Position numbers and translations under genes: made by a program. The notes beneath the pieces were generated by a model. The model made no database searches and was not told the origin of the DNA. It saw only the letters and a program-made list of their open reading frames with translations. A stretch of 64,000 nucleotides of DNA from Vallitalea guaymasensis (GTDB taxonomy: Bacteria; Bacillota; Clostridia; Lachnospirales; Vallitaleaceae), in the NCBI RefSeq assembly GCF_018141425.1, contig NZ_CP058561.1:1116001-1180000 (forward strand). Reading direction: 5' to 3'. Position 1 is the stretch's first letter. The number at the start of each line of letters is the position of its first letter. This document shows positions 19,140-27,770 of this stretch, one piece after another.

Positions 19140-20471
19140 CTAGTTATCTGCTTGTAATTCTTTTATTTTTTCCTCTAGAACTTCAAGCATCTCACTTGCA
19201 GCTTCACTTGGTGAAAGTTCGCCATATCCTAACATTTCAATATATTGATACTTAATTTTCTTTAATTCACTATTCAGCTCAGCTTCATTACTTGTTTCTC
19301 CTGGATATTTTGAAGCAATATCAATAGTTTGTGAAATAACTGGATTAACGATGCCTGCATCCAATAATATCTTACGTCCATTTTCTGTTGATTGAACTCC
19401 TCTTACATCTTTTAGGACATTGATACCATCTTCATGATTTAACATCCAATTTATAAATTTGGCCGCTTCTTCCTTATGTTTACCATTATCATTAACTGCA
19501 AATATATTAGTTGCGTTGATACTCACACCACTTGATTTTGCTCCTTCTTTTAATGGAACTCTTACTACACCAACTTCAAAGTTATTAGATAAAGCTGGTA
19601 CTACAGATGCAACTTGCATGAACATACCGATTTCCCCATTAAGCCATTTAGGGAATTGTTCAGTCTTATCTTGGAATAAAGCTGTAATTTCAAAAGGAGC
19701 GATAACTCCATTATCAAACAATTTTTGAACATACTCATATGCTTCTGTAAGTTCATCTACATTCACACCTAATGTGAAATCACCTTTAATTATCTCTTTG
19801 TCCTGCTGTTCAAGATACATATCCACAAGACTGGTCAAGGAATTAGGGAATTCGTTAAGGAGATATTGATTAGGGTCTGCCTCGTGAACTCTTTTACCAA
19901 CTTCTATGAGATTATCCCAATTCCAGTAATCTATGTCTTCTGGAATATTATTTTTCTTGAAGAATTCTTTGTTATAGATCATACCAACTGCATTCAAGCC
20001 TGTTGGCAATCCTTGTAATTCTCCATCAACTGAGATGGCATCCAAGCTTGCTTGGCTAAATCCACTGATATCAATTATGTCTTGTAAGTCTCTAGGATCT
20101 GTAAAGAATTTACCTTGACGCCTTAGATCATAGAGCCAGTTATAATTGATCTGTATGATATCTGGTGCAGTCTGTCCTGCTAACTGGGTAACTAGTTTTT
20201 GATAATACCCGTCCCATCCACTATACTCTGCTTCAATCTTTATATTTGGATTTTCTTTCATATAAGCATCTATTGCTGCTAATGTACCTTCGTGTCTTGC
20301 TTCTCCACCCCACCATGAAAACCGTAACTCAATTGTTTCATCTTTTTTTGCTGTACTATCATCTTTTCCATTGGAACTTTCTGTATCTTGTTTACTTCCA
20401 CAACCAACTATGCTAAAAAGCAAAAAACAACTAATAAAAAACAAACTTACTATTCTCTTTAATGTTCTCAT
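19140..20471 (-). CDS. Sugar-binding lipoprotein, family 1 extracellular solute-binding protein
   Basis: A 443-residue CUT1 binding protein. A lipoprotein signal peptide ends in FSIVGCGSK (Cys near residue 25), followed by a charged Ser/Asp/Lys linker and the ELRFSWWGGEARHEGT start of the mature fold. It anchors outside the membrane and feeds the MalF/MalG pair. GGAGGG lies before ATG 20471. Substrate is inferred as a mannoside because a beta-mannosidase closes the operon. Confidence 0.9.
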   Translation of the reverse strand: MRTLKRIVSLFFISCFLLFSIVGCGSKQDTESSNGKDDSTAKKDETIELRFSWWGGEARHEGTLAAIDAYMKENPNIKIEAEYSGWDGYYQKLVTQLAGQTAPDIIQINYNWLYDLRRQGKFFTDPRDLQDIIDISGFSQASLDAISVDGELQGLPTGLNAVGMIYNKEFFKKNNIPEDIDYWNWDNLIEVGKRVHEADPNQYLLNEFPNSLTSLVDMYLEQQDKEIIKGDFTLGVNVDELTEAYEYVQKLFDNGVIAPFEITALFQDKTEQFPKWLNGEIGMFMQVASVVPALSNNFEVGVVRVPLKEGAKSSGVSINATNIFAVNDNGKHKEEAAKFINWMLNHEDGINVLKDVRGVQSTENGRKILLDAGIVNPVISQTIDIASKYPGETSNEAELNSELKKIKYQYIEMLGYGELSPSEAASEMLEVLEEKIKELQADN

Positions 20472-20587
20472 AATACCCTCCTATAATAAATAAATTTTAA
20501 GTCTTTTAGGCAAATTCACCTAATTAACTAGCAATTTAATTATATCATTGTTGAATTAGTACAAAAAGGCTTCCGATTTGTTAAGTA

Positions 20588-20643
20588 GTATCTTTTTTTA
20601 TTAACATATTTGCCAAATAAAACAGAAGGTATCTTTTTTTATT
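20588..20643 (-). repeat. Direct repeat upstream of the binding-protein gene
   Basis: Two identical 15-base copies of GTATCTTTTTTTATT (plus strand, 20588-20602 and 20629-20643), about four helical turns apart, lie 117 and 158 bases upstream of the binding-protein start. They could be paired sites for the AraC-type response regulator encoded upstream; the A/T-rich core limits confidence. Confidence 0.45.
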
Positions 20644-20672
20644 TTTTATTATCTTTTCTTGTTCACTACCAT

Positions 20673-22436
20673 CTATTCCTTTGGAACACTAAAATGAACT
20701 GTAGTCCCTTCTTGATACTCACTATCTATATATAACTTGGATTCTATACCATACATTAATGAAAGTCTCTTATTAGTATTCAATATACCTATATGTCCTT
20801 TAGGCGGATCCTCCATTTCAAGTTTCTCTCTTATCTCTATAAGCCTATTTTTCTTAATTCCTAATCCGTTATCCATAATTTGGAACTTGATATACTCACC
20901 TTCTCTATGAATCCTTATCCTTATTTCACTATTGCCTTCCTTTTCTTTTATTCCATGATATATTGAATTCTCAATGATAGGTTGTAAAGCCAAACGTATT
21001 ATTTTATTCTCTAATATTTCTTCATCATATTCCCAGATGACTTGAAATTTATCAAGGTATCTTACCTTTTGGAGCTTAATATAACTTTTTGTGTTTTCAA
21101 TTTCCTCCTTGATAGTGACTTGTTCCTTCTCTGCATGAAGAGAGTATTTTAATATATCAGATAGATCTTCAATCATATCTGTTATCTTATTGGGCTTCTT
21201 GGTGAATTCAAAAGCTTTCCAATAGATTGTTTCCAAAGTATTATATAAGAAATGTGGATTAATCTGAGAATTCATTGCTAATAGTTCAAGTGTCTTCTGT
21301 TTATATTTTCGTTCAGATAGTTGTACCTTAAAATATCTTTGCAAAAGATTCGTTTCAATTATTTTATTGGTAATGTACCCATACTCATCCTTAGGGTCTT
21401 GAAAGAAACCGGATATATTTACTCCCTGTTCAGCATAATCTAACAGTCTTACTATATTTCTAAGTCTTTTGATTCTCTTTCTCATAAAATAATAAGTGAA
21501 GGTGATACCAATGATTATTAGAAAAACTAGTATGTAGGTTACAATTTTTGTGAGTAAATTAGGTATTTTGTATAATTTTTTCTCGGGTACTATTGAAAGA
21601 AAGTTACAACCGTACTGGTTGGATTTTAATTTAGAAATTATATATTTTTCATTTTCTATATCTTGGATTATATATTCATCATTACTGTTGATTATCTGGT
21701 CTATCTTCATTGATTTTAGATAAGGCAAATCCTTATTTTTAAATATTACATTATTGTTTTCATCGGTAACCAGGATACATTGTTCTGGAATGACATCAAG
21801 CTTGTTCAACAAATTATCTATATAATCAGTATCAATGTTAAGAACAATCATACCTTCTCTTTTTTTGGAACCATAAGCATTTATGGTACGATATACAGTT
21901 ACTACCCTTTTCCCTTTCTTATCAAAGGAATAGGGTTTGATGGTTCTATTTTCCAACCATGTATTTTTTGAATTATCCATCTCATAGAATTGTTTTTTCC
22001 ACTCCATATCATAATAATCATAATTAGATATCAATCCTTCAGTTGTAGTGAGAATGCGGCCATGATCGTTTTCAAAGAAAACATAGATAGAATTTATATA
22101 GGGTTTGGCATTAGCTGGAGCATCAATGAACTTTCTTATTGTCTGAACCATTTGATATTCTTCTCTATTAAGTAAAGGCTTTCTGAGAATCTTCTTCAAC
22201 TCCACTATTATTTCTGGGTTGGTACTGAAATTAATGTACAGAGAATCTATTTCATTGAAAATAAGTTCAATATTTCCTTTTTCTTGTTTCAGTATATTGT
22301 TGTTATTATGCTTTATATTCTCATATACATATTGTTTGGTTATCAGAATAGAAACACTGCCTAGCACAATAACCGGTAATAAAACTGGAATCAGAAAAAC
22401 AATGACATTTTTGATAAACAGCCTTGAACTTTTCAT
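20673..22436 (-). CDS. Sensor histidine kinase, YesM family
   Basis: A 587-residue membrane kinase. Segments near residues 10-32 and 290-315 flank a large extracellular sensing domain. A HAMP-like stretch follows, then the His_kinase segment MNSQINPHFLYNTLETIYW with the phospho-acceptor His, and an ATPase domain with NSIYHGI and DNGLGIKK. The ATG overlaps the response-regulator stop by four bases, so the two are translationally coupled. Systems of this type next to CUT1 transporters sense the transported oligosaccharide, often through the binding protein. Confidence 0.92.
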   Translation of the reverse strand: MKSSRLFIKNVIVFLIPVLLPVIVLGSVSILITKQYVYENIKHNNNNILKQEKGNIELIFNEIDSLYINFSTNPEIIVELKKILRKPLLNREEYQMVQTIRKFIDAPANAKPYINSIYVFFENDHGRILTTTEGLISNYDYYDMEWKKQFYEMDNSKNTWLENRTIKPYSFDKKGKRVVTVYRTINAYGSKKREGMIVLNIDTDYIDNLLNKLDVIPEQCILVTDENNNVIFKNKDLPYLKSMKIDQIINSNDEYIIQDIENEKYIISKLKSNQYGCNFLSIVPEKKLYKIPNLLTKIVTYILVFLIIIGITFTYYFMRKRIKRLRNIVRLLDYAEQGVNISGFFQDPKDEYGYITNKIIETNLLQRYFKVQLSERKYKQKTLELLAMNSQINPHFLYNTLETIYWKAFEFTKKPNKITDMIEDLSDILKYSLHAEKEQVTIKEEIENTKSYIKLQKVRYLDKFQVIWEYDEEILENKIIRLALQPIIENSIYHGIKEKEGNSEIRIRIHREGEYIKFQIMDNGLGIKKNRLIEIREKLEMEDPPKGHIGILNTNKRLSLMYGIESKLYIDSEYQEGTTVHFSVPKE

Positions 22437-23191
22437 TTCTTACCCCCGTTTCTATAATTGCGGGGACTTTGTCCAAAATATTTTTTGAAAGCTCTAGTAA
22501 AATTCTTAGGGTTTGTGTAACCTACCAACTCACTGACTTCGTAGGTCTTATATTTGATATCCATTAATAGTTCCCTAGCTTTTTCCATCTTGATTTTTAG
22601 AACATAATCAGAAAAATTCTCTCCTGTTTTTGATTTGAAGTATTTACTTAAGTATGAAGGACTAATATTAACTTTATCAGCTACATGTTGAAGGGTTATA
22701 TTCTGATAATTGTTTTTAGTAATGTTTTTAATGGTAATAATCATTTTATCATGATAAGTTGTATCTTGGGTTTTGTCGTCTTTGACAGGGTTATCTTTAT
22801 TTATTATAACTTCAGACTTGTCCAATTCGGATTTTATCTTAACAAATACATTCAAAAGTTCTTTATACTTAGATGGTTTTACAATATAGTCCTTAACTCC
22901 ATAGACAAGAGCTTTTTTAGCATATTCAAAATCTTTATATGCACTTAGAAATACTATTTTTGTATGACTATATTGCTCATATAATATTTGTGCCAGTTGT
23001 ATTCCTGTCATATGAGGCATCTTTATATCACAAAGTACTACATGAACAGGATTCTTTTGAATGATTTTTAGAGCTTCTCTTCCATTTTCTGCTTCACCTA
23101 TAACTTCAAAACCTATTTCGTTCCAAGGAAAATAATTACTGATACCTTTTCTTATTTCATATTCATCATCGACTATAAGAACTTTATACAT
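22433..23191 (-). CDS. Response regulator with AraC-type DNA-binding domain (YesN family)
   Basis: A 252-residue regulator. The receiver domain has the acidic pair in VDDE, phospho-acceptor Asp in CDIKMPHMTG (near residue 55) and Lys in VKPSK. The C terminus has two AraC helix-turn-helices (VADKVNISPSYLSKYFK and SELVGYTNPKNFTRAFKKYFG). At about 130 residues the linker is shorter than in many 500-residue YesN proteins. ATG 23191 is chosen because GGGGAGGG lies five bases upstream. It probably activates the downstream transporter/mannosidase genes. Confidence 0.92.
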   Translation of the reverse strand: MYKVLIVDDEYEIRKGISNYFPWNEIGFEVIGEAENGREALKIIQKNPVHVVLCDIKMPHMTGIQLAQILYEQYSHTKIVFLSAYKDFEYAKKALVYGVKDYIVKPSKYKELLNVFVKIKSELDKSEVIINKDNPVKDDKTQDTTYHDKMIITIKNITKNNYQNITLQHVADKVNISPSYLSKYFKSKTGENFSDYVLKIKMEKARELLMDIKYKTYEVSELVGYTNPKNFTRAFKKYFGQSPRNYRNGGKK

Positions 23192-23473
23192 TTTTTCCCT
23201 CCCCAACTCAATATTTTATAATATACATATTTTTTTCTCTACTTTATATTATACCATGATTTATATATATATGAGAATTATACATGTGTCAAGTTAGTGA
23301 GGGGTTTATTTTTAGTAAAATTACTCTAATGTAATCAAAAAAATACTGGATATATCAATTCTTTGAACAAAATAATCCAAAAAAAGAAAAAATTATACAA
23401 CTAATAATTATAAATATATGATAATATATATATATATATTTCTAAACACAAATATAGACGTTAGGTGATAATT

Positions 23474-24739
23474 ATGCTAGATTTTTTTCAAGACGACGAA
23501 TTAGATATTATCAAAAAAAATATGGAACTGTTTTACAAGATAACAGAAGTAAATTGTATGCTTATAGATGATACTGGCAATACAGTATTCTCACAAGGGG
23601 AAATGTTTAACTATTGTACTAAGTTCATGGAACTGACAGGTGATAAATCACCTTGTTGCGGAGCTCATCTATACGCTAGTAAACAATCAGAATTATTAGG
23701 AGAATCCTATATATTCTTCTGCCCTGGTGGATTAGTTCATATCACATGTGCAATTATTATTGGAAATGTTTTTCGTGGTGCTCTAGTTGCAGGACCCATC
23801 CAAATGAATATTACTGACCCGTATGTTATAGACAACCTAATAAAGGTATATAACATTCCTATATCAGCAAGAGGGATATTACAATCATATTATAAGATAA
23901 TACCTATAATAGCCCCTGAAAAAGTAAGATATTTAGCTAACCTACTATCTATCATTACAAAGGATATTGTAGGAGACCAAAAATATGAACTAAAAAAGAA
24001 GAAAGATTTTTATCTTGAACAAAAAATAATAAATGAGAATATTCAAGAGATAAAAGAAGAAAATAATTTTACTAGTAAAGCATACCCTATTGAGCTTGAA
24101 AGAGAATTAAGCGGAAAAGTAAGAAGAGGCGACCTTGAAGGAGCAAAAGCCATTCTTAATGAGCTGCTTGGTTATATATTATTCAAGCATAGTGGTAATA
24201 ATGATAAGGTTATTTCTTTTATTATAGAGTTAGTCGTTGTTATGTCTAGAGCTGCTGTTGAAGGCGGCGGCAATTTTGAAGAAATATTTGAACAAAATAT
24301 CAAGTTCTATAAGACTGCATTTAGTATTCATAATGTAGAAGAACTGTGTGTATGGATAGTTAAAGTTCTAGAGAAGTTTACAGAACTTGCATTCAAATTA
24401 AATAAAGATAACGTTGAAAATACAAACGTAATCAAGAAAGCTTTGCAATACATCAATAATAATTACAATAAAAATATATCCTTAGATGAGGTTGCAAAAC
24501 ACGTCAATCTGAGTCCTACTTATTTCAGTAGATTTTTCAGCAAAGAAACCAATATGAAATTCTCCGAGTATCTGAATATGGTACGAGTTGAAGAAAGCAA
24601 AAAATATCTGTTAGACCTAAAATACAGTATAAGTGATATTGCTGTAATGATGGGCTTCAGCGATCAAAGTTATTATACAAAGGTATTTAAGAATTATGAG
24701 AACATCTCTCCAGGAAAATACAGAAAAATGTATAATTAA
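23474..24739 (+). CDS. PocR-domain AraC-family regulator of the corrinoid locus
   Basis: A 421-residue regulator. The N-terminal PocR sensory domain (about 1-165) includes CCGAHLY, FFCPGGLVHITCAI and a GPIQMN segment. A helical middle follows, and the C terminus has paired AraC helix-turn-helices (EVAKHVNLSPTYFSRFF and IAVMMGFSDQSYYTKVFK). PocR domains bind small organic ligands, as in propanediol/B12 regulation, and are common beside corrinoid methyltransferases. It starts at ATG 23474, six bases after AGGTG, rather than at a GTG further up. Only 40 bases separate it from the first corrinoid-protein gene. Confidence 0.9.
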   Translation: MLDFFQDDELDIIKKNMELFYKITEVNCMLIDDTGNTVFSQGEMFNYCTKFMELTGDKSPCCGAHLYASKQSELLGESYIFFCPGGLVHITCAIIIGNVFRGALVAGPIQMNITDPYVIDNLIKVYNIPISARGILQSYYKIIPIIAPEKVRYLANLLSIITKDIVGDQKYELKKKKDFYLEQKIINENIQEIKEENNFTSKAYPIELERELSGKVRRGDLEGAKAILNELLGYILFKHSGNNDKVISFIIELVVVMSRAAVEGGGNFEEIFEQNIKFYKTAFSIHNVEELCVWIVKVLEKFTELAFKLNKDNVENTNVIKKALQYINNNYNKNISLDEVAKHVNLSPTYFSRFFSKETNMKFSEYLNMVRVEESKKYLLDLKYSISDIAVMMGFSDQSYYTKVFKNYENISPGKYRKMYN

Positions 24740-24779
24740 TATAAGACAAATTATTTTACAATATTAAAAAGGTGATAAT

Positions 24780-25421
24780 ATGGATAATACTCTAAATGAA
24801 ATTTCTAAATACGTGCAGGAAGGACAATCAATAAAAGTCCGGAAATTGACTATTTCTGCATTGGAAAAAGGTTATGACTACAAACAAATATTAAATACTC
24901 TTATTGACGCTATGGATATAATAGGTAAGAAATTCAAGAAGAATGAAGTATATGTCCCTGAAGTACTTATTGCTTCAAGAGCATTTAATATAGCTCTTGA
25001 TATAATAAGTCCTTTGATTGACCCTAATGTCACTAATTACCTTGGCAAAGTAGTGATTGGTACAGTTCAAGGTGATTTGCATGATATAGGTAAGAATCTT
25101 GTTAAAATGATGTTGGTTGGTATGGGATTTCAGGTTATAGACCTAGGGGTTGATATATCTCCACAGGAATTCGTGGACGCAGTCAAGAAGCATGATCCTG
25201 ATATTATAGCCATGTCTGCTCTACTTACCACTACAATGATAACTATGAAGAATACAATCAAATTGTTAGAAGAAGAAGGTCTAAGAGATAATCTTACAGT
25301 ATTTATTGGCGGAGCTCCAATAACATCCAATTATGCTAGGACAATTGGTGCCGACGTATATTCTACTGATGCAGCCAGTGCGGCTGAAGTTGCAAAAGAA
25401 ATTGTTCGTAACAATATATAG
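24780..25421 (+). CDS. Methyltransferase corrinoid protein (copy 1)
   Basis: A 213-residue protein of the MtbC/MttC/MtaC family. An N-terminal helical cap (about 1-85) precedes a B12-binding Rossmann domain with the cobalt-ligand motif Asp99-x-His101-x-x-Gly104 in GDLHDIGKNLV, then SALLTTTM and GGAPI. It carries a methyl group on cobalt between a substrate methyltransferase and an acceptor methyltransferase. AAGGTGATAAT precedes the ATG. A close paralogue follows 220 bases downstream. Confidence 0.93.
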   Translation: MDNTLNEISKYVQEGQSIKVRKLTISALEKGYDYKQILNTLIDAMDIIGKKFKKNEVYVPEVLIASRAFNIALDIISPLIDPNVTNYLGKVVIGTVQGDLHDIGKNLVKMMLVGMGFQVIDLGVDISPQEFVDAVKKHDPDIIAMSALLTTTMITMKNTIKLLEEEGLRDNLTVFIGGAPITSNYARTIGADVYSTDAASAAEVAKEIVRNNI

Positions 25422-25447
25422 AACCATTAATATAGTTATTCCAACAA

Positions 25448-25518
25448 AAGAGCTGTGGTAAAATACATTTTGACGTAACCATAAAAATGCATTTTCTTCC
25501 AGCTCTTAGTAATTTTTT
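25448..25518 (+). terminator. Hairpin and T-run between the two corrinoid genes
   Basis: Seven-base closing arms AAGAGCT/AGCTCTT surround an inner AAAATGCATTTT self-complementary stretch, followed by a seven-T run at 25512-25518. It could terminate or attenuate, so that copy 2 may need its own promoter in the 120 bases before it. Confidence 0.55.
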
Positions 25519-25641
25519 TGTGATAAATCAACTATAAGATAAAATAGTACAAAATTAAATATTATATTTCTATAATTAATATCAATTGTATACTAGAATA
25601 ATTACATACTATTATAAATAAATTATAGGGAGTGCTGCTAA

Positions 25642-26277
25642 ATGAACGAATTACTACAAAATATTTCTGAAAAACTACAAAAAGGTAAAATGCCAGAGGT
25701 AGTTGCATTAACAGAACAAGCTGTTTCTGAAGGATTAGATCCATCTGATATCCTTAATGGATTATTAGACGGAATGGGTGTTATCGGAGAGAAATTCAAG
25801 AAAAACGAAGTATTCGTACCAGAAGTATTAATAGCTGCAAGAGCCATGAATGCTGGTCTTGATGTTATTAAGCCTTTATTGGAAGAACAAGGAGTAGAAC
25901 CAGTTGGTAAAGTTATTATCGGAACTGTTAAAGGTGACTTACATGATATAGGTAAGAATCTTGTAAGAATGATGATGGTTGGTGCTGGTCTTGAAGTAAT
26001 TGACCTAGGTGTTGATGTTTCTCCTGAGAAATATATCGCTGCTGTAGAAGAGAATAATCCAGATATAATTGCTATGTCTGCTCTACTTACTACTACAATG
26101 CCTAATATGAAAGCAGTTATTGACGCATTAGAAGAAAAAGGATTAAGAGATAAAGTAAAAGTTATGATTGGTGGAGCACCTGTTACTGATAACTTTGCAC
26201 AAGAGATTGGTGCTGACCGTTATACAGTAGATGCTGCTTCAGCTGCAGAAATTGCTAAAGAACTAGTATTAAACTAA
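25642..26277 (+). CDS. Methyltransferase corrinoid protein (copy 2)
   Basis: A 211-residue paralogue of the preceding corrinoid protein with the same cap and Asp99-x-His101-x-x-Gly104 motif. Long stretches are near-identical (KFKKNEV, VPEVLIA, GDLHDIGKNLV, SALLTTTM). It has moderately more GC-rich codons and a stronger-looking expression context, GGGAG before the ATG. Two such proteins may serve different substrate methyltransferases, or one may be the main carrier. It is 40 bases from the downstream methyltransferase-family gene, so is probably its direct partner. Confidence 0.93.
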   Translation: MNELLQNISEKLQKGKMPEVVALTEQAVSEGLDPSDILNGLLDGMGVIGEKFKKNEVFVPEVLIAARAMNAGLDVIKPLLEEQGVEPVGKVIIGTVKGDLHDIGKNLVRMMMVGAGLEVIDLGVDVSPEKYIAAVEENNPDIIAMSALLTTTMPNMKAVIDALEEKGLRDKVKVMIGGAPVTDNFAQEIGADRYTVDAASAAEIAKELVLN

Positions 26278-26317
26278 AACTACTAAATTAAAACTTAAGA
26301 GAGGTTAGGGTGTTAAT

Positions 26318-27670
26318 ATGACAGGAAAAGAGCGTGTACTTAATATATTAGAACATCAATCCACAGATAAAATACCTTGGGTTCCATTTGTTGGCGTTCA
26401 TGCAGGTTCAATAAAAGGTTATACTGCCGAAGAAGTCTTAAAAGAGGGTAATAAGTTATATGACTCATTAATGGAAGCTCATAAATTATACCAACCAGAT
26501 GGTATGCCTGTAATTTTTGATCTACAAGTAGAAGCTGAAATACTTGGATGTGAACTTGTATGGTCTGATGATTGTCCACCATCTGTAAAAACACATCCTT
26601 GTGAAGAAGAAGCAATAATTCCATGTAAATGTAAACTTCCAACAAAAGAAAGTGGTAGAATTCCTCTTATTCTTGATGTAATGAATAGAATGAAGGAATC
26701 AGTTGGTGATACTACTGCATTATATGGGCTGATATGTGGTCCTTTTACACTAGCATCACATTTAAGAGGAAACAATCTCTTTATGGATATGATATTGGAT
26801 GAGAACTATGTAAAACAATTAATGGAATATTGTACAGAAGTTTCACTAAAAATGATAGATTTCTATACTGAAGCTGGCATGGATATAATAGCTGTGGTTG
26901 ACCCACTAGTTTCTCAAATATCACCTGAACATTTTACTTCTTTATGTCATGATTCATTTAGTACCATCTTCGATTATATAAAAGTAAAGAATACAAAATC
27001 TTCTTTCTTTGTATGTGGTAATGCTACTAGACAAATTGAAGTAATGTGTAAAACTAGTCCAGATTCAATATCTATAGATGAAAATGTTGATATAAAATCA
27101 GCAAAAGAGATAACAGATAAGTATAACATAACTATTGGTGGTAATATTCCATTAACAACGTTAATGTTACATGGAACTCAACAGGATAATATGAAGTATG
27201 TTGTTAATATGATAGATACATTGACACATGAAAATCTGATCATCTCTCCTGGTTGTGATATGCCATATGCTGTACCTACTGATAATACAATTGCCATAGG
27301 TCAAACTATTAAAGATACTGATACAATTCGTGAAATGGTTAAGAACTATGAATCAAAAGATGAGGATATCGATGTTGAGATACCTGATTACAAGAATCTA
27401 GAAAAACCATTTGTAGAAGTATTTACTCTTGACTCTGCCTCATGTGCTGCTTGTACTTATATGATGGATGCTGCTAATGTAGCAAAAGAAAACTTTGGCG
27501 ATAAAATAGATTTAATTGAATATAAATTCACAGAAAAAATTAACATAGCTAGATGTAAGAAAATGGGAGTTACCAATTTACCTTGTATATATATTAATGG
27601 TGAACTGAAATGGTCTTCCATCATACCTAGCAAAGAAGAATTATTCAGCGTTATAGAATCATATCTGTAG
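26318..27670 (+). CDS. Uroporphyrinogen-decarboxylase-family methyltransferase fused to a thioredoxin-like domain
   Basis: A 450-residue protein. Residues 1-340 match the URO-D superfamily, which includes the corrinoid:coenzyme M methyltransferases MtaA and MtbA (GPFTLASHL, ADP-like VDPLVSQ, ISPGCDMP). Residues 365-450 form a thioredoxin-like fold with a CAAC pair (376-379) and a likely cis-Pro in NLPCIYING. Of the MtaA zinc pattern H-x-C...C, Cys233 and Cys313 are present but the His position is Phe231. So the acceptor reaction is uncertain, and the methyl acceptor may not be coenzyme M. Its place beside two corrinoid proteins supports methyl transfer. Confidence 0.85.
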   Translation: MTGKERVLNILEHQSTDKIPWVPFVGVHAGSIKGYTAEEVLKEGNKLYDSLMEAHKLYQPDGMPVIFDLQVEAEILGCELVWSDDCPPSVKTHPCEEEAIIPCKCKLPTKESGRIPLILDVMNRMKESVGDTTALYGLICGPFTLASHLRGNNLFMDMILDENYVKQLMEYCTEVSLKMIDFYTEAGMDIIAVVDPLVSQISPEHFTSLCHDSFSTIFDYIKVKNTKSSFFVCGNATRQIEVMCKTSPDSISIDENVDIKSAKEITDKYNITIGGNIPLTTLMLHGTQQDNMKYVVNMIDTLTHENLIISPGCDMPYAVPTDNTIAIGQTIKDTDTIREMVKNYESKDEDIDVEIPDYKNLEKPFVEVFTLDSASCAACTYMMDAANVAKENFGDKIDLIEYKFTEKINIARCKKMGVTNLPCIYINGELKWSSIIPSKEELFSVIESYL

Positions 27671-27678
27671 AATTCCTT

Positions 27679-27733
27679 GAGAGTTAAAATACTAAGAGTT
27701 ATAATATATAATTATAATCGTATTTTAACTCTC
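27679..27733 (+). repeat. Hairpin in the gap before the activator gene
   Basis: Perfect 14-base arms (27679-27692 and 27720-27733) enclose an AT-rich loop that can pair internally. No strong T-run follows, so it may be a processing site or weak terminator before the corrinoid activator. Confidence 0.5.
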
Positions 27734-27770
27734 TAACTTTATGGATAGCTTATGGAGGTGATTATCAAGA

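Noticed and set aside
23332-23342. TAATCAAAAAA, a match to the IolR consensus upstream of the PocR regulator
   Set aside because: One match is expected by chance every few kilobases in DNA this AT-rich and it is not at an inositol gene.
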